Shown piece after piece: positions 15,190 through 23,124 of a stretch of DNA of 64,000 nt. The notes below the pieces were generated by a model, which did not search any database, was not told where the DNA came from, and saw only the letters and a list, made by a program, of their open reading frames with translations. The translations under genes and the position numbers were made by a program. Positions within the stretch are counted from its first letter, which is position 1. The number at the start of each line of letters is the position of its first letter. This DNA comes from Thermoactinomyces sp. DSM 45892 (GTDB taxonomy: Bacteria; Bacillota; Bacilli; Thermoactinomycetales; Thermoactinomycetaceae). The stretch lies in NCBI RefSeq assembly GCF_900107305.1, contig NZ_FNPL01000009.1, forward strand, positions 62,001 through 126,000, given 5' to 3'.

Positions 15190-15675
15190 ATGTATAATCA
15201 ACAATTAATTGTAGGTCTTGCCGAACTTCCTGATTCATTGGATATTCGTAATACATATCGCTATAAACCTAAAAATGCTCTATGGTCTTCATCTTGGATA
15301 GATGGAAGTAGTGCATGGGTTGAATGGTGTCAATTAGAGGATTTTGGTATTCCGGAGGATGGAGTATGGAGTGGATATATCATCCAAGCTCGACCGAATG
15401 CGAACATCATACAAATCGATAGCTTTAAAGATTTGGAGAAACTTCACTCTAAATACTCTATCATTTATTCTGCGGATTCTTTTTTTCTAGGAACTCTCGA
15501 TTTCGAATCCATGCGGAAGAATGGTATAGATGGAATCCATCTTACAGCCAACGGAGAATATGCAACGCGTTACACCAAGACGGGTCTTTATGGATGGGAT
15601 TGCGAATCTACTTGTTGGCTTAGTTTAGCTTTTGATGTCGTGGAAAGCGTTCAATTTCCCGTTCGTAATATCTAG
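15190..15675 (+). CDS. Hypothetical protein downstream of terminase
   Basis: 161 residues, rich in Trp, Tyr and Ser (WSSSWIDGSSAWVEWCQL). Alternating short strands end in GLYGWDCESTCWLSLAF. It has no signal peptide. The pattern of conserved Trp and an acidic pair (WDCEST) is reminiscent of ADP-ribosyl or RES-type folds, but I cannot support that assignment. It is followed by a strong terminator and converges on the resolvase gene. Confidence 0.6.
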   Translation: MYNQQLIVGLAELPDSLDIRNTYRYKPKNALWSSSWIDGSSAWVEWCQLEDFGIPEDGVWSGYIIQARPNANIIQIDSFKDLEKLHSKYSIIYSADSFFLGTLDFESMRKNGIDGIHLTANGEYATRYTKTGLYGWDCESTCWLSLAFDVVESVQFPVRNI

Positions 15676-15735
15676 TAGTATACGTTTACAGGTATTGGGC
15701 GAAACTAATAAGCAACCTATAGGTGTTCCTAAGTT

Positions 15736-15772
15736 AAAGCGGGCTGTCATTTTAAATGATAGCCCGCTTTCT
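15736..15772. terminator. Strong bidirectional-type terminator
   Basis: AAAGCGGGCTGTCATTT pairs perfectly with AAATGATAGCCCGCTTT. Confidence 0.85.
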
Positions 15773-15802
15773 TGCGGTCCTATCGGAACTACTGTAGGCT
15801 CA

Positions 15803-16399
15803 CTATTTAGGATGTTTCCGCTGCTTCTTTAGTTCACGATACAATGCGGCCCTACTAACTTGTGTGATTTCGCATATCGCATCTATGGTCATTTTGTTTT
15901 GATCTCGTTCGTTTGCCAGCTCAACAGCGTAATTCATACCCTTATGATGCTCATGGTATTTTTTCACCCGTCCTTTGTACTTTCCGTCTGCTTTGGCTTG
16001 TGCAATACCCGCCTTTTGTCGCTCCAGCATTAATTCCCGTTCGAATTCGGCGAATGATGCTAGTTGTGTAAGAAATAGTTTTCCTGTGGGAGTAGATACA
16101 TCAATCTGCGCACCTGCAAAATTTAAGATGACCATGCTTACGCCTTTTTTCTTCAGCTCTTGTGCGACAGTCAAAGCATCGATAGTGGAGCGGGCGAACC
16201 GATCCAATTTGGTAAAAACAATTTTGTCGCCTGATTGTGTAATGTGAATCAACTTTTGTAACTCATGTCGGTCATCGAGATTTTTTCCACTTACAATTTC
16301 TTGGTAGATGATATCGACCCCATATTTATTTAGTTCATCAATTTGAAGCTTAATATCTTGGTGGTCAGTTGATACCCGTGCATAGCCAAAAACGGCCAT
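15803..16399 (-). CDS. Serine resolvase (Tn3/Hin small family)
   Basis: 198 residues from the ATG after AGAGGTGAGATT. The N-terminal catalytic domain has FGYARVSTDHQD with the nucleophilic Ser, and TKLDRFARST and ASFAEFERELMLERQ are the conserved Arg-bearing helices. The C-terminal helix-turn-helix (TIDAICEITQVSRAALYRELK) is complete. Such enzymes resolve plasmid multimers or transposon cointegrates at res sites. The upstream region holds repeated TGAGACA motifs that fit a res site. No transposase gene is nearby, so a role in plasmid dimer resolution is likely (inference). Confidence 0.9.
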   Translation of the reverse strand: MAVFGYARVSTDHQDIKLQIDELNKYGVDIIYQEIVSGKNLDDRHELQKLIHITQSGDKIVFTKLDRFARSTIDALTVAQELKKKGVSMVILNFAGAQIDVSTPTGKLFLTQLASFAEFERELMLERQKAGIAQAKADGKYKGRVKKYHEHHKGMNYAVELANERDQNKMTIDAICEITQVSRAALYRELKKQRKHPK

Positions 16400-16411
16400 A
16401 ATCTCACCTCT

Positions 16412-16540
16412 ATTTTGAGACATGTATTTGAGACTGTCCCAATGCTGATTATATCAGGAGTGAAAAAATGTATCAATAGACTAGGGTTAATTGAGACATT
16501 TTGAGAAATGTGTGATACAATATTCTTACATTGACATATG
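16412..16540. promoter_or_regulatory. Candidate res site / resolvase promoter region
   Basis: Between the resolvase and the divergent gene at 16583, TTGAGACA/TTGAGAC-like motifs occur near 16412-16437 and 16490-16512. Inverted elements resemble resolvase subsites. Promoters in both directions must also lie here. Confidence 0.45.
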
Positions 16541-16582
16541 TAAGTTTCCTATCATTTTCGTACATTCAAAGGAGATATTGAA

Positions 16583-16927
16583 ATGGAATTAACAAAGAAC
16601 ATCAAACACGACATAAACGAAAAGGAAATAATTCAGTGGGTGGCAGATAACGTAGATGAGGGGTGGTTCGACCGACAGTATAACCACTCTAACTTCGGTT
16701 GTAAGTGCGGTCGTGGAGAAATGAATAGTGGGACACATCCCCTTGTAGCTTGGTGGACAGAGGATAACATTTTCACGGATAACAATGATGAGGAAATTGA
16801 GAAGGATCACTGGTTGTATAATCTTTGCGAGCTTCTTAAAAAACATAACCTCCATAGAGACGGAGGATTGAACGTGTACCATTGTGCAACCTGTGGTGAA
16901 TGGGCTGTGTGTGCGCACGATGCTTAA
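16583..16927 (+). CDS. Zinc-ribbon-like hypothetical protein
   Basis: 114 residues. Cys pairs CKCGRGE (residue 36) and YHCATCGEW (residue 100), with His residues between, suggest one or two metal sites. The ribosome site is AAAGGAGATATTGAA. It is the first of a run of four cysteine-rich small genes with short gaps, presumably one operon. Function unknown. Confidence 0.65.
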   Translation: MELTKNIKHDINEKEIIQWVADNVDEGWFDRQYNHSNFGCKCGRGEMNSGTHPLVAWWTEDNIFTDNNDEEIEKDHWLYNLCELLKKHNLHRDGGLNVYHCATCGEWAVCAHDA

Positions 16928-16944
16928 AAGGGGAGGGGACTCAA

Positions 16945-17181
16945 ATGTCACATACATTCACTGATTGGTACTGTCCGACTTGTGAAATACATAAGTCAAC
17001 AAACACCTTTACTTTCGAATCTGACCCTCACATATGCAAATATTGCTACAAGACAATGAAAAAGGTAAAAGAAAGACCGCCTGAGATCATACCTTGCTCA
17101 TACTGCGGTATAAGAACAGAATATAACAACGAACTTCGCGCATGCTCTAACTGTTACGATATTTGGATTAATGAATTTTGA
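16945..17181 (+). CDS. Small double zinc-ribbon protein
   Basis: 78 residues from the ATG after AAGGGGAGGGGACTCAA. There are four CxxC knuckles: CPTC, CKYC, CSYC and CSNC, enough for two zinc sites. Highly hydrophilic. Such miniature zinc ribbons occur in phage and plasmid accessory regions as protein or nucleic-acid adaptors. No specific family recognised. Confidence 0.65.
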   Translation: MSHTFTDWYCPTCEIHKSTNTFTFESDPHICKYCYKTMKKVKERPPEIIPCSYCGIRTEYNNELRACSNCYDIWINEF

Positions 17182-17198
17182 CTTAAAGGGGATAAAAA

Positions 17199-17552
17199 AT
17201 GAAAGAAGTAGTTGTAAACAAAGCATACATAATCGATGTTTTGAATTCAGCTAAAAGAGGAAATCCCCGTCGATTGTGTTATGAAAATAAAGTGATTGAT
17301 GTTTTATACGGCTATCCTGAAGGTTCATGGGCTATCTTTGTTGATAATCGTGGGATTATCAACGAGCATGATATCGACAGGGCAATTTCTACCCTAAATA
17401 TGTTGTTGAATTCGGATTACGAAAGCACAGGCGTTTTGCCAGAGATGATTCAGGAGCAAGGAGAACCGTGTGATAAATGCACGAAACTTACGGAGTTGTA
17501 TATGGTCATGGAAGACGGGCGTAAATTATGCCCGCGTTGTAGTCGTATGTAA
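17199..17552 (+). CDS. Hypothetical protein with C-terminal zinc knuckles
   Basis: 117 residues. The N-terminal 75 residues look like a mixed alpha/beta domain (VNKAYIIDVLNSAKRG, GSWAIFVDNRGIINEHD). The C-terminus carries CDKC and CPRC pairs. The start follows AAAGGGGATAAAAA. Third gene of the zinc-ribbon run. Confidence 0.62.
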   Translation: MKEVVVNKAYIIDVLNSAKRGNPRRLCYENKVIDVLYGYPEGSWAIFVDNRGIINEHDIDRAISTLNMLLNSDYESTGVLPEMIQEQGEPCDKCTKLTELYMVMEDGRKLCPRCSRM

Positions 17553-17592
17553 GATATCATCTATTTCATACATTCGATAGGGAGGTTAATTA

Positions 17593-18573
17593 ATGACTCA
17601 GCAAATTAATCCGCTGTTGTTGAAGGAAACGTGGACATGTTCAACCTGCTACCATGTATTCCTCAAAGTTGGGGATTCTGATGACCCCTCAAAGATAACC
17701 TGCTTACATTGTGGGAATCAAGAAGGTATTGAGGAATGTTCAGAATGTGGGTCTACCTTGCAAGAGGGCAGATGTCCCTATCCATTGCTTCATCATTGCG
17801 ATAATCATGATAATCATGCAACAGAACCTATCGAGATCAAGGGGGACACACATATGAGATATACCAATCCCAAAATCCTAAACACTTCATATGATCCAAA
17901 ACTAGCAGAAGAAGGTTACCATGAGTGCCAAGATTGCGGATGCGCATTTGTCCCTCACCCTTGGCCTCGCGACTATATCTACTGTGGCCGTTGTCTTTTT
18001 GACCTTGATGTTAGGGAAGAAGTAGAAAGATTCATGGAATTAGACGATGTAAATAAAGAAGAGATTATCTATCACTTAGTAAAAAATCTTGGCCATAGTG
18101 CCTATGAAAAGTTTTCCGAACTGATTGACAAGGAGGAGCAAGTGCTACCAAAGGTTGAATCGGCAAACAAAAATATTTTTTCTGAAGCATTTCAAGTCGT
18201 ATCTGTTCAAGAAGAGTTGATTGAGAACCGAAAGCAATTGGACGAGCTGAATCAACAACTAGAGCATGACCAAAAATACTTCAATGAGACAGGGAAATCC
18301 CGTATCTCCACAGATGAATATCAGGAATTGAATCGTAGAATGAAACAACTGGAGAAGGAGTATCATTCGGCTATCCATCAGGAAGTAAGCCGCTTGATTA
18401 AGTTAGAGGGTGTCTATGACCCTAGAGATGACTGGTATCAAACAGGCTTGTATGCTGGAGCATATCAATTCAGACCACTCGATGGATTAAAAGATTACAA
18501 ATACATCGAGGCAGAAAATGTGTATGAAGCGTGGGACAACTTGATCCATGAACTAAATCTAAGCGAGGCTTGA
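17593..18573 (+). CDS. Multi-zinc-ribbon protein with coiled-coil domain
   Basis: 326 residues. The N-terminal 60 residues hold CSTC, CLHC and CSEC knuckles. A second cysteine cluster (CQDCGC, CGRC) is at residues 115-140. Then comes a long coiled coil (residues 205-260, ENRKQLDELNQQLEHDQK) and a C-terminal aromatic domain (DDWYQTGLYAGAYQFR). An internal ATG at 17851 with AAGGGGGACACACAT before it could give a shorter product lacking the first ribbons. The main start follows GGGAGGTTAATTA. Possibly a nucleic-acid or protein adaptor. Unknown family. Confidence 0.6.
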   Translation: MTQQINPLLLKETWTCSTCYHVFLKVGDSDDPSKITCLHCGNQEGIEECSECGSTLQEGRCPYPLLHHCDNHDNHATEPIEIKGDTHMRYTNPKILNTSYDPKLAEEGYHECQDCGCAFVPHPWPRDYIYCGRCLFDLDVREEVERFMELDDVNKEEIIYHLVKNLGHSAYEKFSELIDKEEQVLPKVESANKNIFSEAFQVVSVQEELIENRKQLDELNQQLEHDQKYFNETGKSRISTDEYQELNRRMKQLEKEYHSAIHQEVSRLIKLEGVYDPRDDWYQTGLYAGAYQFRPLDGLKDYKYIEAENVYEAWDNLIHELNLSEA

Positions 18574-18577
18574 TCGT

Positions 18578-18895
18578 ATGAATTTAGAGGAGATCATTAA
18601 TGCAGGAAAGAAAGACTTGGACGTGTTTGAAGAAGACCGAGAGGTTACACCAGAGGTCATTATGCGCCTTCGTGAAGCAATACGAGGCAGTGGAGCAATG
18701 AAATCCCAAGGAAAACCAATGACTCCAAAACAGGCGAGAGCTTACTTATATCTAGCTCTCTGTGTCGCTGGTCTCGATCAAAGGACTGTTGATGAGTGTA
18801 TGTATAGAGCTAAAGTCTATATGACCGAATATGAACCAGACAAAGCATACGATATGGCCTTACAATTGTTTCGCCAGCGATCGAATGATATATAG
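18578..18895 (+). CDS. Hypothetical helical protein
   Basis: 105 residues, acidic N-terminus then helices (TPEVIMRLREAIRGSG, MTPKQARAYLYLALCVAGL, RTVDECMYRAKVYM). It lies 5 bases after the previous gene and ends at a terminator, so it closes the zinc-ribbon operon. No family recognised. Confidence 0.62.
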   Translation: MNLEEIINAGKKDLDVFEEDREVTPEVIMRLREAIRGSGAMKSQGKPMTPKQARAYLYLALCVAGLDQRTVDECMYRAKVYMTEYEPDKAYDMALQLFRQRSNDI

Positions 18896-18920
18896 CTTCC
18901 AAACAAGGGGGCTATTTTTT
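18891..18920 (+). terminator. Rho-independent terminator
   Basis: Short stem ATAGC..CC/GG..GCTAT followed by T7. Confidence 0.7.
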
Positions 18921-18923
18921 TAG

Positions 18924-18972
18924 TACCCCGAGTACTCGATTTGATATACTGGATAAAAAGTACTCCGAGTAC
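18924..18972. promoter_or_regulatory. Repeated TACYCCGAGTAC operator-like boxes
   Basis: TACCCCGAGTAC (18924-18935) and TACTCCGAGTAC (18961-18972) are direct repeats 37 bp apart. The first overlaps a perfect palindrome CGAGTACTCG (18929-18938). A TATACT at 18945-18950 between them may be the -10. This suggests repression of the following gene. Confidence 0.5.
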
Positions 18973-18985
18973 CGAGGTGACATCT

Positions 18986-20365
18986 ATGATTACTGGTAAA
19001 GATGAGCGTAGCCTATGGGCTATTCAAAAACTTCGTGAGGGATGGAAGCCAGCTGACCTAAAGAAACATGGATTTACAGATAGCCAGTCAAAGAAGTTGA
19101 GTCAATTTACAAACTGTCTCTTACAGTTAGAGGAACATTGTCAGACTGATCATGTGCAAAAGTGGAGCCAGCTAGGACTCAAAGGTCTGTTTCTTCTTTC
19201 TATGTTCAAACAAAATGATTGGGAAGGATTAGGCGAGATCCTGCTATCAGTTGATCCCCGTATTAAGCGTGACGATTTAGTACAGTACCCTGCACTTATC
19301 CAAGCGAAGAGAGAGCGGATTGAAGCAGTAGAAACAGGTGTTAGGTTTAAGGTCCGTGATTTAGAGCGAGAGCGAGGGAAACTAGAGGAAACTGTTGCAA
19401 TTATAAAAAAGAATCGTGAAGAATCGAAGAAACTTCTACCCGATCTCTTACAGAAGGTAGAGAATGACGAAGCCTTAGATTTCCTCATGGATCATCTAGG
19501 TCATCGTAATGGACAGATTTGTTTAGCAAAGAGACTAGATTATAATTGGCAGCGCAACCTCAAGAAAAAGGGAATTATTATCCTAAAAGAAGAGGATGAT
19601 CCGGAAGATAAGTGGAAGACACTCCGAACTCATTATGTAATGGATGTCATAGCGATAGCAGAAGATTACCAAAGGCGTAAAAAACGAGGATACCGAACCG
19701 AATACGATTATGAGCATGTTCCACAAAACGACTGGGTTTATTGGGATATTCCTGAAGAAGCTGAGTACTGGGGGATTGATTCCCTATCGAAGCTAAAGGG
19801 CATTAAACTTACTCAAGAAAAGAAGCGGTTGAAGGAGATTGAAAAGGAGATTCAACAAGCGGAAGAAGGATTTAAATCTTTCCGCAAACGTAGACCAGAG
19901 TCCTTTAGTGAATCTTTACATCGATCCAATCAGTTTGCCAGCTTTGATATGGAGAAGCACGGTCAACTACAAGCACTGGGCTTAAAATGGCTCTATAATA
20001 AGGGATATATGGTAACCACGGAACTAACTCTGCCAGATAATCTCCGCTGTGATGTGATCGGTGTAGATAAAGAAGGGAAGATATGCATTCTTGAGTGTAA
20101 AGCAAGCTATCAAGATTATACGAAGGATGAAAAGTGGCAACGATACCTCAAGTATTGTGATTCCTACTATTTTGTAGCTGAGAAAGATCTCCTACATTGG
20201 ATGCAGAAAGATAGTCAGTGTGAAAACGTAGGACTTTTAAAAGCACATTCCAAGCATTTAGAAATAGATCGAGAATGCAAACCTATGTCGGAGGCTGAGC
20301 AATCAGAGGATACAGCCTTTAACATTGGTAGACAATTGTCACGAAGATTTAGCTTTGGTCACTAA
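18986..20365 (+). CDS. HTH/coiled-coil protein with C-terminal PD-(D/E)XK-like (MmcB-type) domain
   Basis: 459 residues from the ATG after CGAGGTGACATCT. The N-terminal 50 residues have an HTH-like stretch (WKPADLKKHGFTDSQSKKL). Two long charged coiled coils lie at about 110-160 and 285-320. The C-terminal 120 residues (LQALGLKWLYNKGYMVTTE, RCDVIGVDKEGKICILECK, YLKYCDSYYFVAEK) show the D...ExK pattern of restriction-like nucleases and resemble MmcB-type repair proteins. The residues needed for catalysis (Asp, then Glu-x-Lys) are present. It could be a DNA repair or defence nuclease. It has its own promoter with repeated boxes. Confidence 0.65.
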   Translation: MITGKDERSLWAIQKLREGWKPADLKKHGFTDSQSKKLSQFTNCLLQLEEHCQTDHVQKWSQLGLKGLFLLSMFKQNDWEGLGEILLSVDPRIKRDDLVQYPALIQAKRERIEAVETGVRFKVRDLERERGKLEETVAIIKKNREESKKLLPDLLQKVENDEALDFLMDHLGHRNGQICLAKRLDYNWQRNLKKKGIIILKEEDDPEDKWKTLRTHYVMDVIAIAEDYQRRKKRGYRTEYDYEHVPQNDWVYWDIPEEAEYWGIDSLSKLKGIKLTQEKKRLKEIEKEIQQAEEGFKSFRKRRPESFSESLHRSNQFASFDMEKHGQLQALGLKWLYNKGYMVTTELTLPDNLRCDVIGVDKEGKICILECKASYQDYTKDEKWQRYLKYCDSYYFVAEKDLLHWMQKDSQCENVGLLKAHSKHLEIDRECKPMSEAEQSEDTAFNIGRQLSRRFSFGH

Positions 20366-20442
20366 GGTAACAAGAAACCAACTTCTAGATTGGAAGATAT
20401 GTATTCTACCTTTGATAATGGTATCAAGAAAGGAACATCATC

Positions 20443-20709
20443 ATGACTTTAGTAGCTACAAAGGGAATTGACATTGACCTGGAACGGATCAGGGTAGGAT
20501 ACCCGGAAAGCTTGGAAGGGTTGAAAGGAACCATTATCATTGACCGAATCATCGTGGGAGTTTGCTTGGGTTGGCAGGTTCGTTATTGTGGCGATGTGAT
20601 CAGTACTACCAGAAAAGAAGAGGAAGTATTGGGATTCTTGAGGGCCAACAAGATACCTCAGGAAGCAAACAATATACTCCCCCAGGTAAAAGTAGAGCAT
20701 ATTACATAA
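20443..20709 (+). CDS. Small hypothetical protein, paralogue of 2154-2387
   Basis: 88 residues. GTIIIDRIIVGVCLGWQVRY followed by a RKEEEV helix matches the minus-strand protein at 2154-2387 (GTIVIDFMMIGFVPGWQIRY, KKEEEI). The start follows AAAGGAACATCATC. No domain is known. Two copies in one window argue for a real conserved family. Confidence 0.65.
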   Translation: MTLVATKGIDIDLERIRVGYPESLEGLKGTIIIDRIIVGVCLGWQVRYCGDVISTTRKEEEVLGFLRANKIPQEANNILPQVKVEHIT

Positions 20710-20734
20710 ATAGGATGAGAGAGAAGGGATTAGA

Positions 20735-21400
20735 GTGTTTAATACTGATGATGTCCTGATGGGTAAAAAGCCAGGGTTTGTGCTAGATCGTTTCATTCAG
20801 AAAATGGCTTCAAAAGAAATCTTTCAAATGTACGGTATTCCTATAAAAAGGGAAGTATCGACCTATGATGAATTGATGCAAAGATATGAGCAAATTATTG
20901 CAACCCTTAACCCATATTTCGATATTTCATTTAAAAGTATATCCCATCAATTTTACGGAGAAAATATCTATCCTCTAGGAGGAGATACTTCCAATTACTA
21001 CACTGTATTCTGGGATATCAACAAAGCAAGTTCTCTCATCCAGCGTACTCATGTGCAGAAAAAAACAGGTCCCATAGCAGAACTTAGGTCACTAGTCTCT
21101 GATGAAAATATTGATTGGAACTTCATTAAATCTAAAAGCCAATCACATGAACCAATCATCATTGTCTACTTTGATCCTGTTAGCAAACCGATGGTAATAG
21201 ACGGCAATCACAGACTCGTCAGGGCATATGCAGAGAACCCGTCTGGAGTCATTGAGGGCTATGTGTTGAATCAAGCACAGAGCTTAGAAGTGATGTCCTG
21301 TGAATACTCTAGGGTACTATATGTTATCCATCAAAATATGAACACGATATTAAATTATATGGCTGGTACTCGATCAGATCTACCTTTGATCGAGGTGTGA
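20735..21400 (+). CDS. ParB-like (Srx-fold) protein
   Basis: 221 residues from a GTG after GAGAGAAGGGATTAGA. The C-terminal half contains EPIIIVYFDPVSKPMVIDGN followed by HRLVRAYAE, the P-x-V-IDGxHR pattern of ParB/sulfiredoxin-fold proteins. There is no helix-turn-helix after it, so it is not a canonical partition ParB. It may be a ParB-like nuclease or CTP-binding module. The N-terminal 100 residues have no recognised domain. It closes its unit at a strong terminator. Confidence 0.6.
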   Translation: MFNTDDVLMGKKPGFVLDRFIQKMASKEIFQMYGIPIKREVSTYDELMQRYEQIIATLNPYFDISFKSISHQFYGENIYPLGGDTSNYYTVFWDINKASSLIQRTHVQKKTGPIAELRSLVSDENIDWNFIKSKSQSHEPIIIVYFDPVSKPMVIDGNHRLVRAYAENPSGVIEGYVLNQAQSLEVMSCEYSRVLYVIHQNMNTILNYMAGTRSDLPLIEV

Positions 21401-21446
21401 AATTAGAGCTAGATTGATAGTTAATATAGGCAACTGTATTGCATCC

Positions 21447-21500
21447 AAAAAATGAGTTAGGGTAAGCTCTTACGAGGAGTTTACCCTAACTCATTTTTTC
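21447..21500. terminator. Strong terminator shared by converging genes
   Basis: AATGAGTTAGGGTAA and TTACCCTAACTCATT form a perfect 15-bp stem (extended by A/T) flanked by A and T runs. The right arm overlaps the stop of the minus-strand gene at 21481. Confidence 0.9.
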
Positions 21501-21651
21501 TTGTTTCTGACTTAGCTACGAACAGTTCGGCGTGTAGAATTCCAGCGACACCAAGGGATTCTCTGGAGTTTGTTTCTTTCAAAAAAAGATACATGCCTTG
21601 TTGCAATGCTTCCAATTCTTTTTTGTCGAATACATCAAAACGTGATTTCAT
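21481..21651 (-). CDS. Small hypothetical protein (56 residues)
   Basis: The minus-strand ATG at 21651 is preceded by a perfect GGAGGTAAATA, and the frame runs 56 codons to a TAA inside the shared terminator. The peptide is helical and amphipathic (KKELEALQQGMYLFLKE, GVAGILHAELFVAKSE). No family recognised. Confidence 0.65.
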   Translation of the reverse strand: MKSRFDVFDKKELEALQQGMYLFLKETNSRESLGVAGILHAELFVAKSETRKNELG

Positions 21652-21796
21652 TATTTACCTCCAAGTTTAGCTGTTATGTTATATACCCTCATTTGAGTAG
21701 ATGATGCATTGGAAATAGGGAGAGCCCCATTCTTTCAATGCCTGTATACCATATTTTTTTGATATTATTTGAGAAGGGGTACTGGAGGGATAATTA

Positions 21797-22135
21797 ATGC
21801 CGAAGAAGCGTTTAATTCCTGCGTTGGTTCTGTTTGGCGTACTGATCATCGGAGGTAGCTATTGGTATCTCTACGATGATCGTGTGGACGTAAAAATTGA
21901 GGTTGTAGATGAAAAGAATGTGCCACAACAAGTTAGTATGTTCGTCGTTGAATCAGGAGAAATGTATCCTTTCAGACCGTCTAGTACAGATACTAGTGGA
22001 AAGATTCGTTTGAAACTCGAACCTAGTAAGTATAGATTCGATATACTGACAAGCTCAGACTGGGAAAAAATTGACGAGACCAAAGTAGTTAACAAAGAAA
22101 ATTCCAAGTTGCGTTTTGTACTAAAAAAGAAATGA
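21797..22135 (+). CDS. Membrane-anchored beta-domain protein
   Basis: 112 residues. An N-terminal membrane anchor (LIPALVLFGVLIIGGSYWYL) is followed by an extracytoplasmic beta-sandwich-like domain (VDVKIEVVDEKNVPQQVSMF, TDTSGKIRLKLEPSKYRFDI), reminiscent of carboxypeptidase-regulatory or prealbumin-like folds. The start follows TGGAGGGATAATTA. Function unknown. Confidence 0.65.
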   Translation: MPKKRLIPALVLFGVLIIGGSYWYLYDDRVDVKIEVVDEKNVPQQVSMFVVESGEMYPFRPSSTDTSGKIRLKLEPSKYRFDILTSSDWEKIDETKVVNKENSKLRFVLKKK

Positions 22136-22179
22136 GACTTATGAGTTACTATATTTATCTAGTGCTTTTAGGGGTACTA

Positions 22180-22372
22180 ACAGGGTTCTTGCTCTGCTCC
22201 GTCACTTAACGTTAATTCCTTTGCTACAAACGAGGTCACAGGGTTCCTGTTGTGAACCGCAAAGTAGATGTCCAGAAAGATAGTAGTTAGTGAACAAGGC
22301 TCAATGATGCTAATTTTCATTGATTTTTGATGTTCATTAACTAAAAGTGACGGATTAGCGCAGGAACCCTGT
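22180..22372. mobile_element. Putative Tn3-derived miniature element (inverted ends)
   Basis: The left end begins ACAGGGTTCTTGCTCT at 22180 and the right end, read inward from 22372, begins ACAGGGTTCCTGCGCT. The two match at about 30 of 37 positions and both contain TCCGTCACTT and GTTAA near the inner end, like Tn3-family 38-bp ends. The 193-bp interior has no ORF. I see no target duplication (TACTA against GAGCA). Confidence 0.5.
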
Positions 22373-22382
22373 GAGCAAGCGT

Positions 22383-22973
22383 TTAAGGGGTTACGCCTAG
22401 AAGATGAGAGATAATCTGAATGTGCTTTCTGGAATCTTCATTTGGATCGACATAAGATTGGATATTGAAACCATCGAATAGCGCAATAACTGTAGCTGAC
22501 AATAGTTGTATATCCATATTGATTTGGATAAGTCCTTTATCTTGGAGGCTTTGAAAGAATCCTATGACAAACTCTCTCCACTTGCTGTACATATAAGCAA
22601 GTTTCTTCTGCACTTCAGGGTTTCTACGAGTATTCGCCAAAAACTCGAAGTAAATAGATGCCCACGAATCATCTTGAGCCTGTTGAAGAATATACTCCAA
22701 GTGGTGTGAGACTGTTTTCAATCCATCATCCTCATGAACCCAAAAGGAGTCCATAATTTCCGTTTGGTGCTTTAACATTCGCTCATCCATGATTGCTAGG
22801 AACAATTCTTCCTTACTTTTGAAATGGCCATAAAAAGCCCCCTTTGTATATCCAGCCTCTCTCATGATCTCATCTATGCTGGTGGCATGATACCCATGAC
22901 GAGCGAATAAGCAAAGACCTGCATCTTTGATTTTGCGTAAAGTTATAGAAGATCGTTCTTGGTGTTTCGTCAT
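22383..22973 (-). CDS. TetR-family transcriptional repressor
   Basis: 196 residues from the ATG after GAGGACGAAGGAAGA; an upstream ATG at 23021 has no ribosome site. The N-terminal HTH is typical (ITLRKIKDAGLCLFARHGYH, TSIDEIMREAGYTKGAFYGH, FKSKEELFLAIMDE). The C-terminal ligand domain is AcrR/YfiR-like. A TATACTAA/TTTAGTATA palindrome upstream is the likely operator controlling both this gene and the divergent secreted-protein gene at 23125. Confidence 0.9.
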   Translation of the reverse strand: MTKHQERSSITLRKIKDAGLCLFARHGYHATSIDEIMREAGYTKGAFYGHFKSKEELFLAIMDERMLKHQTEIMDSFWVHEDDGLKTVSHHLEYILQQAQDDSWASIYFEFLANTRRNPEVQKKLAYMYSKWREFVIGFFQSLQDKGLIQINMDIQLLSATVIALFDGFNIQSYVDPNEDSRKHIQIISHLLGVTP

Positions 22974-23049
22974 TCTTCCTTCGTCCTCTCTAATATTTAG
23001 AATAAAGATAATATATTGCAAATGAGGTGCGGCTTCGTTACAATTAAAA

Positions 23050-23069
23050 TATACTAACCGTTTAGTATA
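23050..23069. promoter_or_regulatory. TetR-type operator palindrome
   Basis: TATACTAACCGTTTAGTATA is a 20-bp dyad with one mismatched pair, placed in the divergent promoter region between the TetR gene and 23125. Confidence 0.75.
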
Positions 23070-23124
23070 AGTTTAACCTAGTTACGATTTGGGTTCAATC
23101 TAATCATTAGGGAGTGGATGTCGA

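Noticed and set aside
20735-21400. Partition ParB for a ParAB system
   Set aside because: It has only the Srx-like ParB fold motif, no HTH, and no ParA neighbour. Partition is explained by the actin-type modules.
22141-22209. 22-residue hydrophobic peptide (MSYYIYLVLLGVLTGFLLCS...)
   Set aside because: No convincing ribosome site, and it runs into the left end of the miniature element. Probably chance.
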